Positions 35,011-43,735 of a DNA stretch of 64,000 nt are shown one piece after another. The translations under genes and the position numbers were made by a program. Location of the stretch: positions 62,001 through 126,000 of the forward strand of contig NZ_JAOQNS010000002.1 of the NCBI RefSeq assembly GCF_025961475.1, given 5' to 3'. The stretch comes from Rhodobium gokarnense. Lineage in GTDB: Bacteria; Pseudomonadota; Alphaproteobacteria; Rhizobiales; Rhodobiaceae. The notes under the pieces are model-generated. The model searched no databases and was not told the origin of the DNA. It worked only from the letters and a program-made list of their open reading frames with translations. Each line of letters begins with the position of its first letter. Within the stretch, counting starts at the first letter, position 1.

Positions 35011-37163
35011 CACGCAGACCCGCCTTGAAGGGAGGGAGCGGCGGGGGCCGATGCCGGCACTGCGTCTTGGATGGATGCGGGGTCTTCTGCGGTCTCGGCG
35101 GACGCCGCCTGGATCGCCGTCAATGCGATCGTGTAGACGATGTCGTCGACGAGGGCGCCGCGGGAGAGGTCGTTGACCGGCTTGCGCAAGCCCTGAAGCA
35201 TCGGGCCGACCGAGACCACATTGGCCGAGCGCTGCACGGCCTTGTAGGTGGTGTTGCCGGTGTTGAGATCGGGAAAGATGAAGACGTTGGCGCGACCGGC
35301 GACGGCCGAACCCGGCGCCTTCTGGCGGCCGACGCTCTCCACCGAGGCCGCGTCGTACTGGATCGGCCCGTCGATGGCGATGTCGGGGCGCCGTTCGCCG
35401 ACCAGCTTTGTTGCCTCGCGCACCTTGTCGACGTCGGCGCCGGTCCCGGAGGCGCCGGTCGAATAGGAGATCATGGCAACACGCGGCTCGATGCGGAAGG
35501 CGCGGGCGGACTCCGCCGACTCGATGGCGATCTCGGCGAGCTGCTCCGCCGTCGGGTTCGGATTGATGGCGCAGTCGCCATAGACGAAGACCTGGTCCGG
35601 CATCAGCATGAAGAAGACCGAGGAGACGATGGTCGAGCCGGGCCGCGTCTTGATCAGTTGCAGGGCCGGCCGGACCGTCGAGGCGGTGGTGTGCACGGCG
35701 CCGGAGACGAGGCCGTCGACATGGCCTTCGGCCAGCATCATGGTGCCGAGCACCACGGTGTCCTCGAGCTGGGCGAGCGCCTGCTCGGGCGTCAGGCACT
35801 TGGATTTGCGCAGCTCGACCATCGGCGCGACGTAGGACCGCCGCACGGCATCGGGATCGACGATTTCCACGGTATCGGGCAGGTCGATGCCGTGCCGGGC
35901 CGCTGCCGCCCTGACGACCTTCGCGGCGCCGAGCAGCACGCAGCGGGCAATGCCCTTGCGCGCGCAGATCGCGGCCGCGGCCAGGGTCCGCGGCTCGTCG
36001 CCCTCCGGCAGCACGATGCGCCGGTTGCCCGCCTGCGCGGAGCGGATCAGCTCGTTGCGGAACATCGGCGGGGTCATCGCCGTCGGCTCGGGGATGAGGT
36101 CGCGCGTAAGGAAGACCGAGACGTCGAGGTGATCGGCGAAATGGTCGATCAGCCGTTCCATGCGCTCGTCGTCCCCGGCCCGGATCCGCCGGTCGACCGC
36201 GCCGAGACGGCGAACGGCGTCGAAGGTTTCCAGATCGCTCGACAGCACGCTGAGGCCGTTGAGGCGCGGCGCCAGGAACGCCTCCAGCGCGGGAGGGATG
36301 CGGGCACCGCAGGTCAAAAGCAGCCCTGCGATCGGCATGCCGCTCGCCTTGGCGAACGCCGTCGTCACGACCACGTCGGAGCGGTCGCCCGGCGTCACCA
36401 CCAGGGTGTCGGGCTTCAGCCTTTCCACCAGATGTTCCGGGCTGCGTGCGGCGACGACGACCTCGCCCATGCGGGCATCGCGCATGTCGCCCGACGCCAG
36501 CACTGCAAGGCCGAGATCGCTGACCACATCGGCGAGGCGCGGCGCGGTGAAGGAGGCGTCCTCCGGGACGACGCCGAGCAGCGTTGCGGCGAAATCCGCG
36601 CCGCCGATCGCCTCGGCGAGCGCGCCGGCGATCCGTGTCACCACGACGCCCTTCGGCGGGGCGCCGTCCCAGCCGAAGCGGCGGGCGGCATCGGCGATCG
36701 TCTCGGCGAGCCCGGCGGCGGTCTCGTTGCGGCTGAGGAGAACCGGCACAACGCTGGCGCGCAGCGACCGGGCGATGATGATGTCGAGTTCGGCGATCAG
36801 CGGATGGGCATCGCTCAGCGCCGCCCCTTCGATGACGACCGCATCCATGCCGTCGGAGGCGGTGAGGACGAGGGAGACGACCCGTTCCAGGAGCGTGTCG
36901 AGCTCGCCGCCCCTGACCGTCGCCTCGGCCTCGGCCAGCGGGATCGCGTCGGGCACGTCGAGGCCGAGGATGCGCCTGGCGAACCCGACGGACTCGTCGG
37001 CCTCCTCGCCATGGGCCGGATCGTCGCCGATCGGCTTGACGAAGCCGACCGCGGCGCCGTGGCGCTGCAGCGCACGGGCAAGGCCGAGCGCCGTCGTCGA
37101 GCCGCCGAGGTCGACCGTGGTCGGCGCGACGTAGATCAGGAGCGGGGAGTGCTGGGCGGTCAT
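35010..37163 (-). CDS. pta: Phosphate acetyltransferase, long (three-domain) form
   Basis: The 717-residue protein has an N-terminal BioD-like P-loop-derived domain, a central DRTGG domain and the C-terminal phosphotransacetylase domain (about 385-700; VLPEGDEPRTL, AEGHVDGLVSGAVHTT, SYSTGASGTG). It interconverts acetyl-CoA and acetyl phosphate. The length matches the long Pta of proteobacteria. It overlaps the acetate kinase by 4 bases (ATGA) and so forms a Pta-AckA unit read 37 kb to 35 kb. The last ~20 residues, AETAEDPASIQDAVPASAPA, are a low-complexity tail. Confidence 0.93.
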   Translation of the reverse strand: MTAQHSPLLIYVAPTTVDLGGSTTALGLARALQRHGAAVGFVKPIGDDPAHGEEADESVGFARRILGLDVPDAIPLAEAEATVRGGELDTLLERVVSLVLTASDGMDAVVIEGAALSDAHPLIAELDIIIARSLRASVVPVLLSRNETAAGLAETIADAARRFGWDGAPPKGVVVTRIAGALAEAIGGADFAATLLGVVPEDASFTAPRLADVVSDLGLAVLASGDMRDARMGEVVVAARSPEHLVERLKPDTLVVTPGDRSDVVVTTAFAKASGMPIAGLLLTCGARIPPALEAFLAPRLNGLSVLSSDLETFDAVRRLGAVDRRIRAGDDERMERLIDHFADHLDVSVFLTRDLIPEPTAMTPPMFRNELIRSAQAGNRRIVLPEGDEPRTLAAAAICARKGIARCVLLGAAKVVRAAAARHGIDLPDTVEIVDPDAVRRSYVAPMVELRKSKCLTPEQALAQLEDTVVLGTMMLAEGHVDGLVSGAVHTTASTVRPALQLIKTRPGSTIVSSVFFMLMPDQVFVYGDCAINPNPTAEQLAEIAIESAESARAFRIEPRVAMISYSTGASGTGADVDKVREATKLVGERRPDIAIDGPIQYDAASVESVGRQKAPGSAVAGRANVFIFPDLNTGNTTYKAVQRSANVVSVGPMLQGLRKPVNDLSRGALVDDIVYTIALTAIQAASAETAEDPASIQDAVPASAPAAPSLQGGSA

Positions 37164-38398
37164 TCTGCAGCCTCGGAGAAAACGGAAAAGGCGACGGGGG
37201 CGTCGGCAAAGGCGATCGCGGCGGCGTCGCAGGCGATCATGCGCTCCTCGTCGGTCGGCATGACGAGGGCGGCGGGACGGCCGCTCCGGCTGACGCAGCC
37301 GGCAGTGCCGCCCCTCATTGCCCGGTTGGCATCTTCGTCCAGGTGCATGCCGAGAAAGCCGAGGCGGGCGATGACGGAGGCCCGGACGCTGGCCGAGTTC
37401 TCGCCGATGCCGCCGGTGAAGACGACGGCATCGAGGCGGGGAAGGGGCATCCTGAGGGCGCCGACGGTCCTGGCGATGCGGTAGGCGAAGACATCGAGCG
37501 CCATGCGCGCGCCGGCGTGCCCTTCGGCAGCGGCCGCCTCCAGCGTCCGGCAGTCGTTCGACAGTTCGGAGAGGCCGAGCAGGCCGCTCTCCTTGTTGAC
37601 CATGGCGTCGAGGGCGTCGACGTCCAGCCCGGCGCGGCGGGCGATATAGGTGAGGGCGCCGGCATCGACGTCGCCGCAGCGCGTGCCCATCACCAGCCCC
37701 TCCACCGGCGTCAGCCCCATGGAGGTATCGACGCTCTTGCCGTTGCTGACGGCGGTCGCCGAAGCGCCGTTGCCGAGATGGAGAACGATGAGCCCATGGT
37801 CCTTCGGGTCGAGGCCGAGGAATTCTACCGCGCGCGCCGCCACGTAGCGGTGGGAGGTGCCGTGGAAGCCGTAGCGCCGGACGCCGAAATCGCGCCGGAA
37901 CCGCTGCGGCAGGGCGTAGAGGTAAGCTTCTTCCGGAATGGTCTGGTGGAACGCGGTGTCGAAGACCGCGACGTGACCCGCATCGGGGAGCGCCGCCATC
38001 GCGGCGCGGATGCCGACGAGGTTCGCCGGATTGTGCAGCGGGGCGAGCACCGCGCAGTCATCGATGCCGGCCATCACCTCCGCGGTGATCTCGACCGACC
38101 GGGTGAAGCGCTCGCCGCCATGGACCACGCGATGGCCAACGACGCCGATGCGGTCGCGAAGGCCATGCTCGGTGAGAAAGGCAAGCAGTGCATCGAACGC
38201 CTGCTGGTGCCCGGCGCCGACGATCGGCGTCGTCCGGCGCGTGCCGTTCCTATCGAACCGGATCGACGCTTCGTCGGAGCCGAGGCGTTCGGCCAGGCCG
38301 TCGACGAGCGGCGACGGCAGGGACGTATCGAAGAGGGCGAATTTCAGCGAGGACGAGCCGCAGTTGACGACCAGTGCCAGGGGGGAACAGTTAGCCAC
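37160..38398 (-). CDS. ackA: Acetate kinase, second copy
   Basis: The 412-residue protein has LVVNCGSSSLKFALF, VVHGGERF, FHGTSHRYVA, GNGASATA and VFTGGIGENSASVR, all acetate-kinase family segments. GTG at 38398 is chosen because CGGGAG lies 7 bases before it and homology begins there; the frame is open further up, including an ATG at 38449 with little family support. With Pta it makes ATP and acetate from acetyl-CoA. It differs clearly from the kinase at 31708, so the window has two non-identical acyl kinases. Confidence 0.92.
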   Translation of the reverse strand: MANCSPLALVVNCGSSSLKFALFDTSLPSPLVDGLAERLGSDEASIRFDRNGTRRTTPIVGAGHQQAFDALLAFLTEHGLRDRIGVVGHRVVHGGERFTRSVEITAEVMAGIDDCAVLAPLHNPANLVGIRAAMAALPDAGHVAVFDTAFHQTIPEEAYLYALPQRFRRDFGVRRYGFHGTSHRYVAARAVEFLGLDPKDHGLIVLHLGNGASATAVSNGKSVDTSMGLTPVEGLVMGTRCGDVDAGALTYIARRAGLDVDALDAMVNKESGLLGLSELSNDCRTLEAAAAEGHAGARMALDVFAYRIARTVGALRMPLPRLDAVVFTGGIGENSASVRASVIARLGFLGMHLDEDANRAMRGGTAGCVSRSGRPAALVMPTDEERMIACDAAAIAFADAPVAFSVFSEAAE

Positions 38399-38506
38399 GA
38401 AAAAACTCCCGGACGTGTGCCGATGGGGAAGGACAAGGCCTCGGGACATCCCCTGAGGACATGCTCCCGAGTTGAGAGAAAAGGACCCGATCTCGACGCA
38501 ACGACC

Positions 38507-38532
38507 CGGCCGAAACAGAAGAAAATCGGCCG
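38507..38532. other. Small inverted repeat upstream of the second acetate kinase
   Basis: CGGCCGA (38507-38513) pairs with TCGGCCG (38526-38532), in the 295-base gap before the hydrolase gene of locus B. Nothing else in this gap is convincing. Confidence 0.35.
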
Positions 38533-38656
38533 ATCCCTCCCGTTCCGCCGGGCGCTTGCCGCGGCGGTTGTCAGCAAATCCGAAATCCGTCACCCGTCAG
38601 GCGGGGGCGGATTGGCGCTTCGGGAGGAAGGGTGTTTCGATCGACAGCGCTCTCAA

Positions 38657-38679
38657 GGGGCAGCCGGTCCGGCCGCCCC
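38657..38679 (-). terminator. GC-rich hairpin after the locus B hydrolase
   Basis: GGGGCAGCCGG (38657-38667) pairs with CCGGCCGCCCC (38669-38679) except for one G-U position, 15 bases after the hydrolase stop. No T-run follows, so it is a tentative terminator between locus B and acetate kinase. Confidence 0.4.
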
Positions 38680-38693
38680 CCGAGCGCTCGGCG

Positions 38694-39500
38694 TCAAAGA
38701 TCGGAAAGGAACTCGTCGAGGCAGTCGCAGACGACCTGCGGGTTCTCCACGATCAGGAAATGGCCGTAATCCTGGACCGGCTTGTAGACCAGCTTCTGCG
38801 TGCCGGTCAGCCGGGCCATGGTCTTGGCGACCATGTCTTCCGTTACGATGGGATCGTCCACGCCGTGGACGATGAGCACCGGGCAGGTGATGGTCGACAT
38901 CTTGTCGCGAACGTCGAACCCCGTGTACTGCTTCAGGTCAGCATATTTGGTGCTGGAGATTTCCTGGGCGACGCCCAGCATGATGAAGTCGCGGGCGTCT
39001 TCCGAACAGGCGCGGCCGATCAGGCACTCCGAATATTCGATCTGCGAGTGCTGGACGCTGACATAGGGATGGTCGAGCATCTCCAGGATCTTCGCGTCGA
39101 CCGTCGGCGTGTAGTCCGCCCCCTGCATGGAGAGGATGGCCGAGACCGGATAGTTCTGGGCGATGTAGTAGACGATGTTACCGCCCATCGAGCAGCCGAT
39201 GACGACCGGGTTCTTGGCGTCCAGTTCCTGGATCACGTCCCAGACGAAGGAGCCGTATCCCTCGAAGGTGTCGATCGCCTTGTTGTGCGGCAGCGGCCAG
39301 CTCTTGCCGTGCGCCGGCATGTCGAACGAGTAGACCTTGTACTTGTCCTCCATGATTTCGAGGATGTCGTGGTACTGGCGGTTCTCGCGGCCGGCCGTGT
39401 GCAGGCAGATGATCGTGTAGGGGCTGTCCTCGGGACCGTCATTGGTCTCGAAATAGGTCTTGATGCCCTGAACTTTCTTGTAGAATCCGGTGATTGCCAT
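38694..39500 (-). CDS. Alpha/beta-fold hydrolase (locus B)
   Basis: The 268-residue protein is the same length as the locus A hydrolase and shares its motifs: IICLHTAGRENRQYH, GCSMGGN (nucleophile), YSECLIGRACSEDARDF, IVHGVDDPIV and DYGHFLIVE. It lies 12 bases downstream of the SCP2-like gene with GGAGG before ATG 39500. The two hydrolases are clearly paralogous, so they probably act on the same or similar substrates. Confidence 0.9.
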   Translation of the reverse strand: MAITGFYKKVQGIKTYFETNDGPEDSPYTIICLHTAGRENRQYHDILEIMEDKYKVYSFDMPAHGKSWPLPHNKAIDTFEGYGSFVWDVIQELDAKNPVVIGCSMGGNIVYYIAQNYPVSAILSMQGADYTPTVDAKILEMLDHPYVSVQHSQIEYSECLIGRACSEDARDFIMLGVAQEISSTKYADLKQYTGFDVRDKMSTITCPVLIVHGVDDPIVTEDMVAKTMARLTGTQKLVYKPVQDYGHFLIVENPQVVCDCLDEFLSDL

Positions 39501-39512
39501 GATCGTGCCTCC

Positions 39513-39893
39513 TTACTTCGTGCCTTCAAGAATTTCGGCGAACACGCGGCAGAGATAGGCCACGGCGTTGAAGTTCTGCCGCGTGCGAAGCGGCGCTCCC
39601 ATATGGGCGAGGCAGTTAGGGTTCATCTTGTTGGTGGAAACGGTGAGGCTCTTGCGGACGGCGAACTGGTCCCAGTCCTTCTTGGCGCCGGACACCCCGA
39701 GGTCGACGCCGCTGAGCGGAATGCCGGCTGTGACGTCGATGATTTTCCCGTTGTGGACGGCGAAGGTATAGACCTCCTCATCGTATTTGAGGGTGATGTT
39801 GCCGGTCAGAACCCGCCCGTAATACTTGTTGGCGAAGGTATCGGCATCGGGACCGTTGAGCCTGTCTTTGAGCTTCAACATGACGTCCTGCAT
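39513..39893 (-). CDS. Small SCP2-like protein (locus B)
   Basis: The 126-residue protein matches the locus A one through FANKYYGRVLTGNITLKYDEEVYTF, SGVDLGVSGAKKDW and APLRTRQNFNAVAYLCRVF. The conserved segments include the strand and helix order expected of an SCP2 fold. AGGAG precedes ATG 39893. Its constant neighbour is the hydrolase gene. A third, broken copy lies at 23103. Confidence 0.75.
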   Translation of the reverse strand: MQDVMLKLKDRLNGPDADTFANKYYGRVLTGNITLKYDEEVYTFAVHNGKIIDVTAGIPLSGVDLGVSGAKKDWDQFAVRKSLTVSTNKMNPNCLAHMGAPLRTRQNFNAVAYLCRVFAEILEGTK

Positions 39894-40019
39894 CGTATTT
39901 CTCCTGTCGGAACAACTCTTCTTGCTCTTTTCGTCCAGGACCCGAAGGCGCCCGGGGACGGGGCAGCTCCGGGTCGGGCCTCCCCCGGGCGTGCCCGGGA
40001 GAGGGATTTCGTGCCCGAC

Positions 40020-41330
40020 CTAGTCGGCGATCTCGGTCAGTTCCTTGCGAGCGGTCTCGACGCCCCAGATATACACGATCGGAACCATCAGGAATCCGCC
40101 GATGGCGCAGACCAGTTCGGCCGTCGTCGGGGTGCTGAGGTCGGCGATCACGCCGAGCGCCATCATCGAGAACACGGCCGACAGACGCCCGACACCGATG
40201 GACAGGCTGTTGCCGGTGGCCCGGACGTGGGACGGGAAGATCTCCGACGAGTAGGCGATCAGGATCGAGTGCACGCCGAGGCCGATGCCGATGATGGGCG
40301 TCGCGATGTAGAGCAGCGTCACGTCGGGGGTGGCCGACCGGCTGGAGACGAACATCATCAGGGTGCCGATGAGGATGATGATGGTGAACAGCAGCATGCC
40401 GCGCCGCCGTCCGATCATGTCGCCGATCTTGCCGGCAAGCGGGTAGCCGATGATGGCGACGCCCCACATCAGCATGTTGAGCTTGCCGCGGGCGACCGCG
40501 TCCATGCCGAAGTCCTGTGCTGCGCAGACCAGGAACCAGGTGGTGTTGCCCCAGGCCCAGAATGCGCCGATGGAATGCAGCGCCATGCCGACGAAGGTGC
40601 TCTTGCGGTATTCGGGCCGGAACAGCTCCCAGGTCGTGATCTTCTTCTGACGCGTGGTCGGCGGAACTTCGGCCGCGCCGCCCGTGTTCGGAACCTTCTT
40701 GCCGTGGTCGCGCAGCCAGAGGTCGCTCTCACGCAGCCAGAAGATGACCGGAATGCAGATGACGATACCGATGATGCCCATCTGGCTGAACGTTCTCCAC
40801 GAAAAGCCCATGGTCATCATGACGGTGAACATCGCCGAGCAGAGGAAGTAGCCGACCGGCGTACCCATCTGCATCAGGCCGAGGAAGGCGCCGCGATCCC
40901 GCGCCGGGACGACCTCGGAAAGGTGCGACGAGCCGATGCCCCACTGGCAGGTCTGGCCGTGCGCGGAGATGAACCGCAGCGGCAAGAGCTGGAGGATGCT
41001 CGTGGTGAAGCCGATCATGCTGTTGAAGATGGTGGCGAAGGCGATGCTGAGGCACATGCCGAGGCGCCGCCCCTTCCTGTCGGCGAGCAGCGGCAGCCAG
41101 AGTGCGCTGATGAAGCCGCCGAGCGAGTAGACGCTGACCACAAGTCCGATCGAGGTGGAGGAGTAGTTCATCTCCTCCATCATGCCGGAAAGCGCCAGGT
41201 TGAAGGTGTTGCTGAACCCGACGAACGTCCAGCCGAGGAAGACGACGATGAAGGTCTTGTAGACAAAGGCCTTGTCGATGAATTTCGGTTTGGAGACGTT
41301 GGGTGGGTCGGAAATCGCTGCTTGTGTCAT
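40020..41330 (-). CDS. MFS transporter, sugar-porter/aromatic-acid-like family (locus B)
   Basis: The 436-residue, 12-helix protein closely resembles the locus A carrier at 23429: GFSNTFNLALSGMMEEMNYSS, LLADRKGRRLGM, ARDRGAFLGLMQMGTPVGYF, FPSHVRATGNSLSIGVGR. It probably imports the substrate of locus B. It lies between the CoA-transferase and SCP2-like genes, so locus B keeps the order CoA-transferase, carrier, SCP2-like, hydrolase. GGGAG precedes ATG 41330. Confidence 0.9.
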   Translation of the reverse strand: MTQAAISDPPNVSKPKFIDKAFVYKTFIVVFLGWTFVGFSNTFNLALSGMMEEMNYSSTSIGLVVSVYSLGGFISALWLPLLADRKGRRLGMCLSIAFATIFNSMIGFTTSILQLLPLRFISAHGQTCQWGIGSSHLSEVVPARDRGAFLGLMQMGTPVGYFLCSAMFTVMMTMGFSWRTFSQMGIIGIVICIPVIFWLRESDLWLRDHGKKVPNTGGAAEVPPTTRQKKITTWELFRPEYRKSTFVGMALHSIGAFWAWGNTTWFLVCAAQDFGMDAVARGKLNMLMWGVAIIGYPLAGKIGDMIGRRRGMLLFTIIILIGTLMMFVSSRSATPDVTLLYIATPIIGIGLGVHSILIAYSSEIFPSHVRATGNSLSIGVGRLSAVFSMMALGVIADLSTPTTAELVCAIGGFLMVPIVYIWGVETARKELTEIAD

Positions 41331-41348
41331 CTTGATTCAACTCCCTGA

Positions 41349-42542
41349 TCAGATCGTTCCGTTGGCAGCAAAGTCTTCTATTTCCTTGTCGCTGTAGCCG
41401 AGCGCGCGGTAGACCGCCTGGTTGTGCTCGCCGAGCGACGGGGAGGGCCCGCGAACGTGCGGGTTGGTTTCGGACATCTTGAAAGGCTGGTTGGTGATCC
41501 TGACCTTGCCGATCGTCGGGTGGTCGACTTCGGTGAAGACCTTGCGGTCTCCGGCCAGGTGCGGATCTTCCGCCACCTGCGCGATGTTGTAGATCGGCGA
41601 GACGGGCATCTTGGCCGCCAGCAGGCGCTCGACCAGATCGTCGATCGGGATCGTGCTGGTTGCCTCGTCGATCAGCCGGTCGAGTTCCGGCTTGTTCTTG
41701 ACCCGCTCGTCGTTGTTGGCGAATTCCGGGCGTTGCAGAAGCTCGGGCCGGCCGATGATGTTGCAGAGCTTTTCCCAGGCCACCTCACCCATCGCCAGGA
41801 GGGCGACCTCGCCGCCGATGGCGTGGTAGCAGCCGCCGGGCGCGCAGGCGGTGTAGCCATTGCCCTGGCGCTGGGGGACGACGCCGGTCGTCAGGTAGAC
41901 CTGGTTGACGCTGGCCATGCCGACGATCGCGGCCTCGACCAGCGAGGCGTCGATAAACTGGCCGCGGCCGGTGGCGTGGCGGTGTTGCAGCGCCGCCAGG
42001 ATGCCGATGGTGGCATTCATGCCGGCCATTACGTCGGCGACGGAGGAGCCGCAGCGCACCGGCGGCCGGTCGGGATAGCCGGTGATGCTCATCATGCCGC
42101 TGAGCGCCTGGGCGACCGGGTCGAAGCCGGCCCGCTGGCTGTAGGGGCCGGTCTGGCCGAAGCCGGAGACCGCGGCATAGATCAGGCCGGGATTGATTTC
42201 CCGCAGCGTCTCGTAGTCGAGGCCGAGCTTTTTCATGACGCCCGGCCGGAAGTTCTCGACCAGGACGTCGACTTCCTTGATCAGCCGCAGGAAGACGTCC
42301 TTGCCCTTCTTCAGGTTGAGGGTGATGCCCTTCTTGCTGCGGTTGAAGTTGACGAAATAGGTGCTCTGGCCGTTCTGCTTGGGCAGGTTGATGCGGGAGT
42401 CGTCGCCGACGCCGGGGGTTTCCAGCTTGATGACGTCGGCGCCGAGATCGGCGAGGAGGGCGGTGCATGCCGGCCCCGCCAGTACCCTGCCCATGTCGAG
42501 GACCTTCAGCCCCGACAAGGCCGATCCGTTGGTGTATTCCAT
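41349..42542 (-). CDS. CaiB/BaiF-type (class III) CoA-transferase (locus B)
   Basis: The 397-residue protein has the family III signatures LDMGRVLAGPACTALLADLGADVIKLE and NFNRSKKGITLNLKKGKDVF. The likely catalytic Asp is in SSVADVMAGM. Paralogue of the gene at 19177. AGGAG lies before ATG 42542; a longer frame continues upstream but is the thiolase region in another reading. It would activate an acid to its CoA thioester or move CoA to a recycled acid for the adjacent thiolase and HMGCS-like proteins. Confidence 0.92.
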   Translation of the reverse strand: MEYTNGSALSGLKVLDMGRVLAGPACTALLADLGADVIKLETPGVGDDSRINLPKQNGQSTYFVNFNRSKKGITLNLKKGKDVFLRLIKEVDVLVENFRPGVMKKLGLDYETLREINPGLIYAAVSGFGQTGPYSQRAGFDPVAQALSGMMSITGYPDRPPVRCGSSVADVMAGMNATIGILAALQHRHATGRGQFIDASLVEAAIVGMASVNQVYLTTGVVPQRQGNGYTACAPGGCYHAIGGEVALLAMGEVAWEKLCNIIGRPELLQRPEFANNDERVKNKPELDRLIDEATSTIPIDDLVERLLAAKMPVSPIYNIAQVAEDPHLAGDRKVFTEVDHPTIGKVRITNQPFKMSETNPHVRGPSPSLGEHNQAVYRALGYSDKEIEDFAANGTI

Positions 42543-42562
42543 TGTCTTCTCCTGTGGCTTGC

Positions 42563-43735
42563 TCAGCCTTTTTCGTTGCCGGCGATGAGAACGGCGCTGA
42601 GCTGCGGTGGGCCGCCGAAGGTGTGGGAAAGGCCCCTGGCGACGCCCTTCAGCTGGCGCTCGGGATTGTCCGTGCGCCCCTGGAGCTGCTTGTAGATTTC
42701 GTAGGTCATGCGGATGCCGCTGGCCCCGACCGGGTGGCCGAAGCACTTCAGTCCGCCGTCGACATTGACGGGCAGCCCGCCCGTGCGTTCGAAGAAGCCG
42801 CTGTCGATGTCGTCACGGGCGCGGCCGCGCGCGCTGAAGCCGAAGTCCTCGTAGATCAGCATCTCCGTGACGGTGAAGCAGTCATGGACTTCGGCGACGT
42901 CGATCTCCTCGCGCGGGTTCTTGATCCCGGCCATCTCGTAGGCCTTGCCGGAGGAGACCTTCAGCGCGTCGAAGCTGGTCCAGCCGAAGTCCGGCCGCAG
43001 GTGCGGCAGGCCGGCATCCATGGAGATGCCGAAGCCCTTGACCCAGATCGGATCGTCGCGGAACGAGCGGGCGTTTTCGGCGCTGGTGATGATCGCGCAG
43101 GCGGCGCCGTCGCTGTTGCCGCAACAGTCGAACAGGCCGAGCGGGGTGGCGATGATCGGCGCCTTCAGCACGTCCTCGACGGTGATCTCCTTGTGGAAAT
43201 GCGCCTTCGGGGAGAGCATGCCGTTGGCGTGGTTCTTCACCGCGATGTTGGCGAGAAGCCGCTTGCCTTCATCGTAGGAGATGCCGTTCTCCTCGAAATA
43301 GCGGGTGCCGATCAGGGCGAAGGAGCCGGGCGCCGTGCGGCGGGCCTCCATCACGGTGGAGATGCCGCGTCCGGCGCCGAGCCCGGCAAAGCCGGTGTCC
43401 TTCAGCTTTTCCGCACCGATCGCGAGCACGGTCTTGTAGGCGCCGCTGGCCACCGCCATGCACGCCTCGATCAGCGCGATATGGCCCGAGCAGCAGTAGT
43501 TCTCGTTGCGCAGGATCGGGATGTTCTTCAGCTTCAGGGCGTCGGCGATCGGGGTTGCGGCAAGGGCGCCGGTGGTGCCGTTGGAATAGAAGACGGCATC
43601 GATCTGGCCAGGCTCGATCCCGGCGTCGGCATAGCCCTCATACGCCGCTTCGATGATCAGGTCGGACAGCCCCATGTCCCAGCGCTCGCCGAACTTGGAG
43701 CAGCCCATTCCGACGATGGCGACCTTATCCTTCAT
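42563..43735 (-). CDS. Thiolase-family acyltransferase, SCP-x/PhlC type (locus B)
   Basis: The 390-residue protein matches the locus A thiolase: VGMGCSKFGERWD at the start, NENYCCSGH with the nucleophilic Cys (about residue 81), NSDGAACAI, HDCFTVTE and GHPVGASG with the active His, ending SHTFGGPP. It keeps the residues needed for acyl transfer. Its start overlaps the end of the HMGCS-like gene by 11 bases. GGAG precedes ATG 43735. The HMGCS-DUF35 partner would complete a PhlABC-like complex. Confidence 0.9.
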   Translation of the reverse strand: MKDKVAIVGMGCSKFGERWDMGLSDLIIEAAYEGYADAGIEPGQIDAVFYSNGTTGALAATPIADALKLKNIPILRNENYCCSGHIALIEACMAVASGAYKTVLAIGAEKLKDTGFAGLGAGRGISTVMEARRTAPGSFALIGTRYFEENGISYDEGKRLLANIAVKNHANGMLSPKAHFHKEITVEDVLKAPIIATPLGLFDCCGNSDGAACAIITSAENARSFRDDPIWVKGFGISMDAGLPHLRPDFGWTSFDALKVSSGKAYEMAGIKNPREEIDVAEVHDCFTVTEMLIYEDFGFSARGRARDDIDSGFFERTGGLPVNVDGGLKCFGHPVGASGIRMTYEIYKQLQGRTDNPERQLKGVARGLSHTFGGPPQLSAVLIAGNEKG

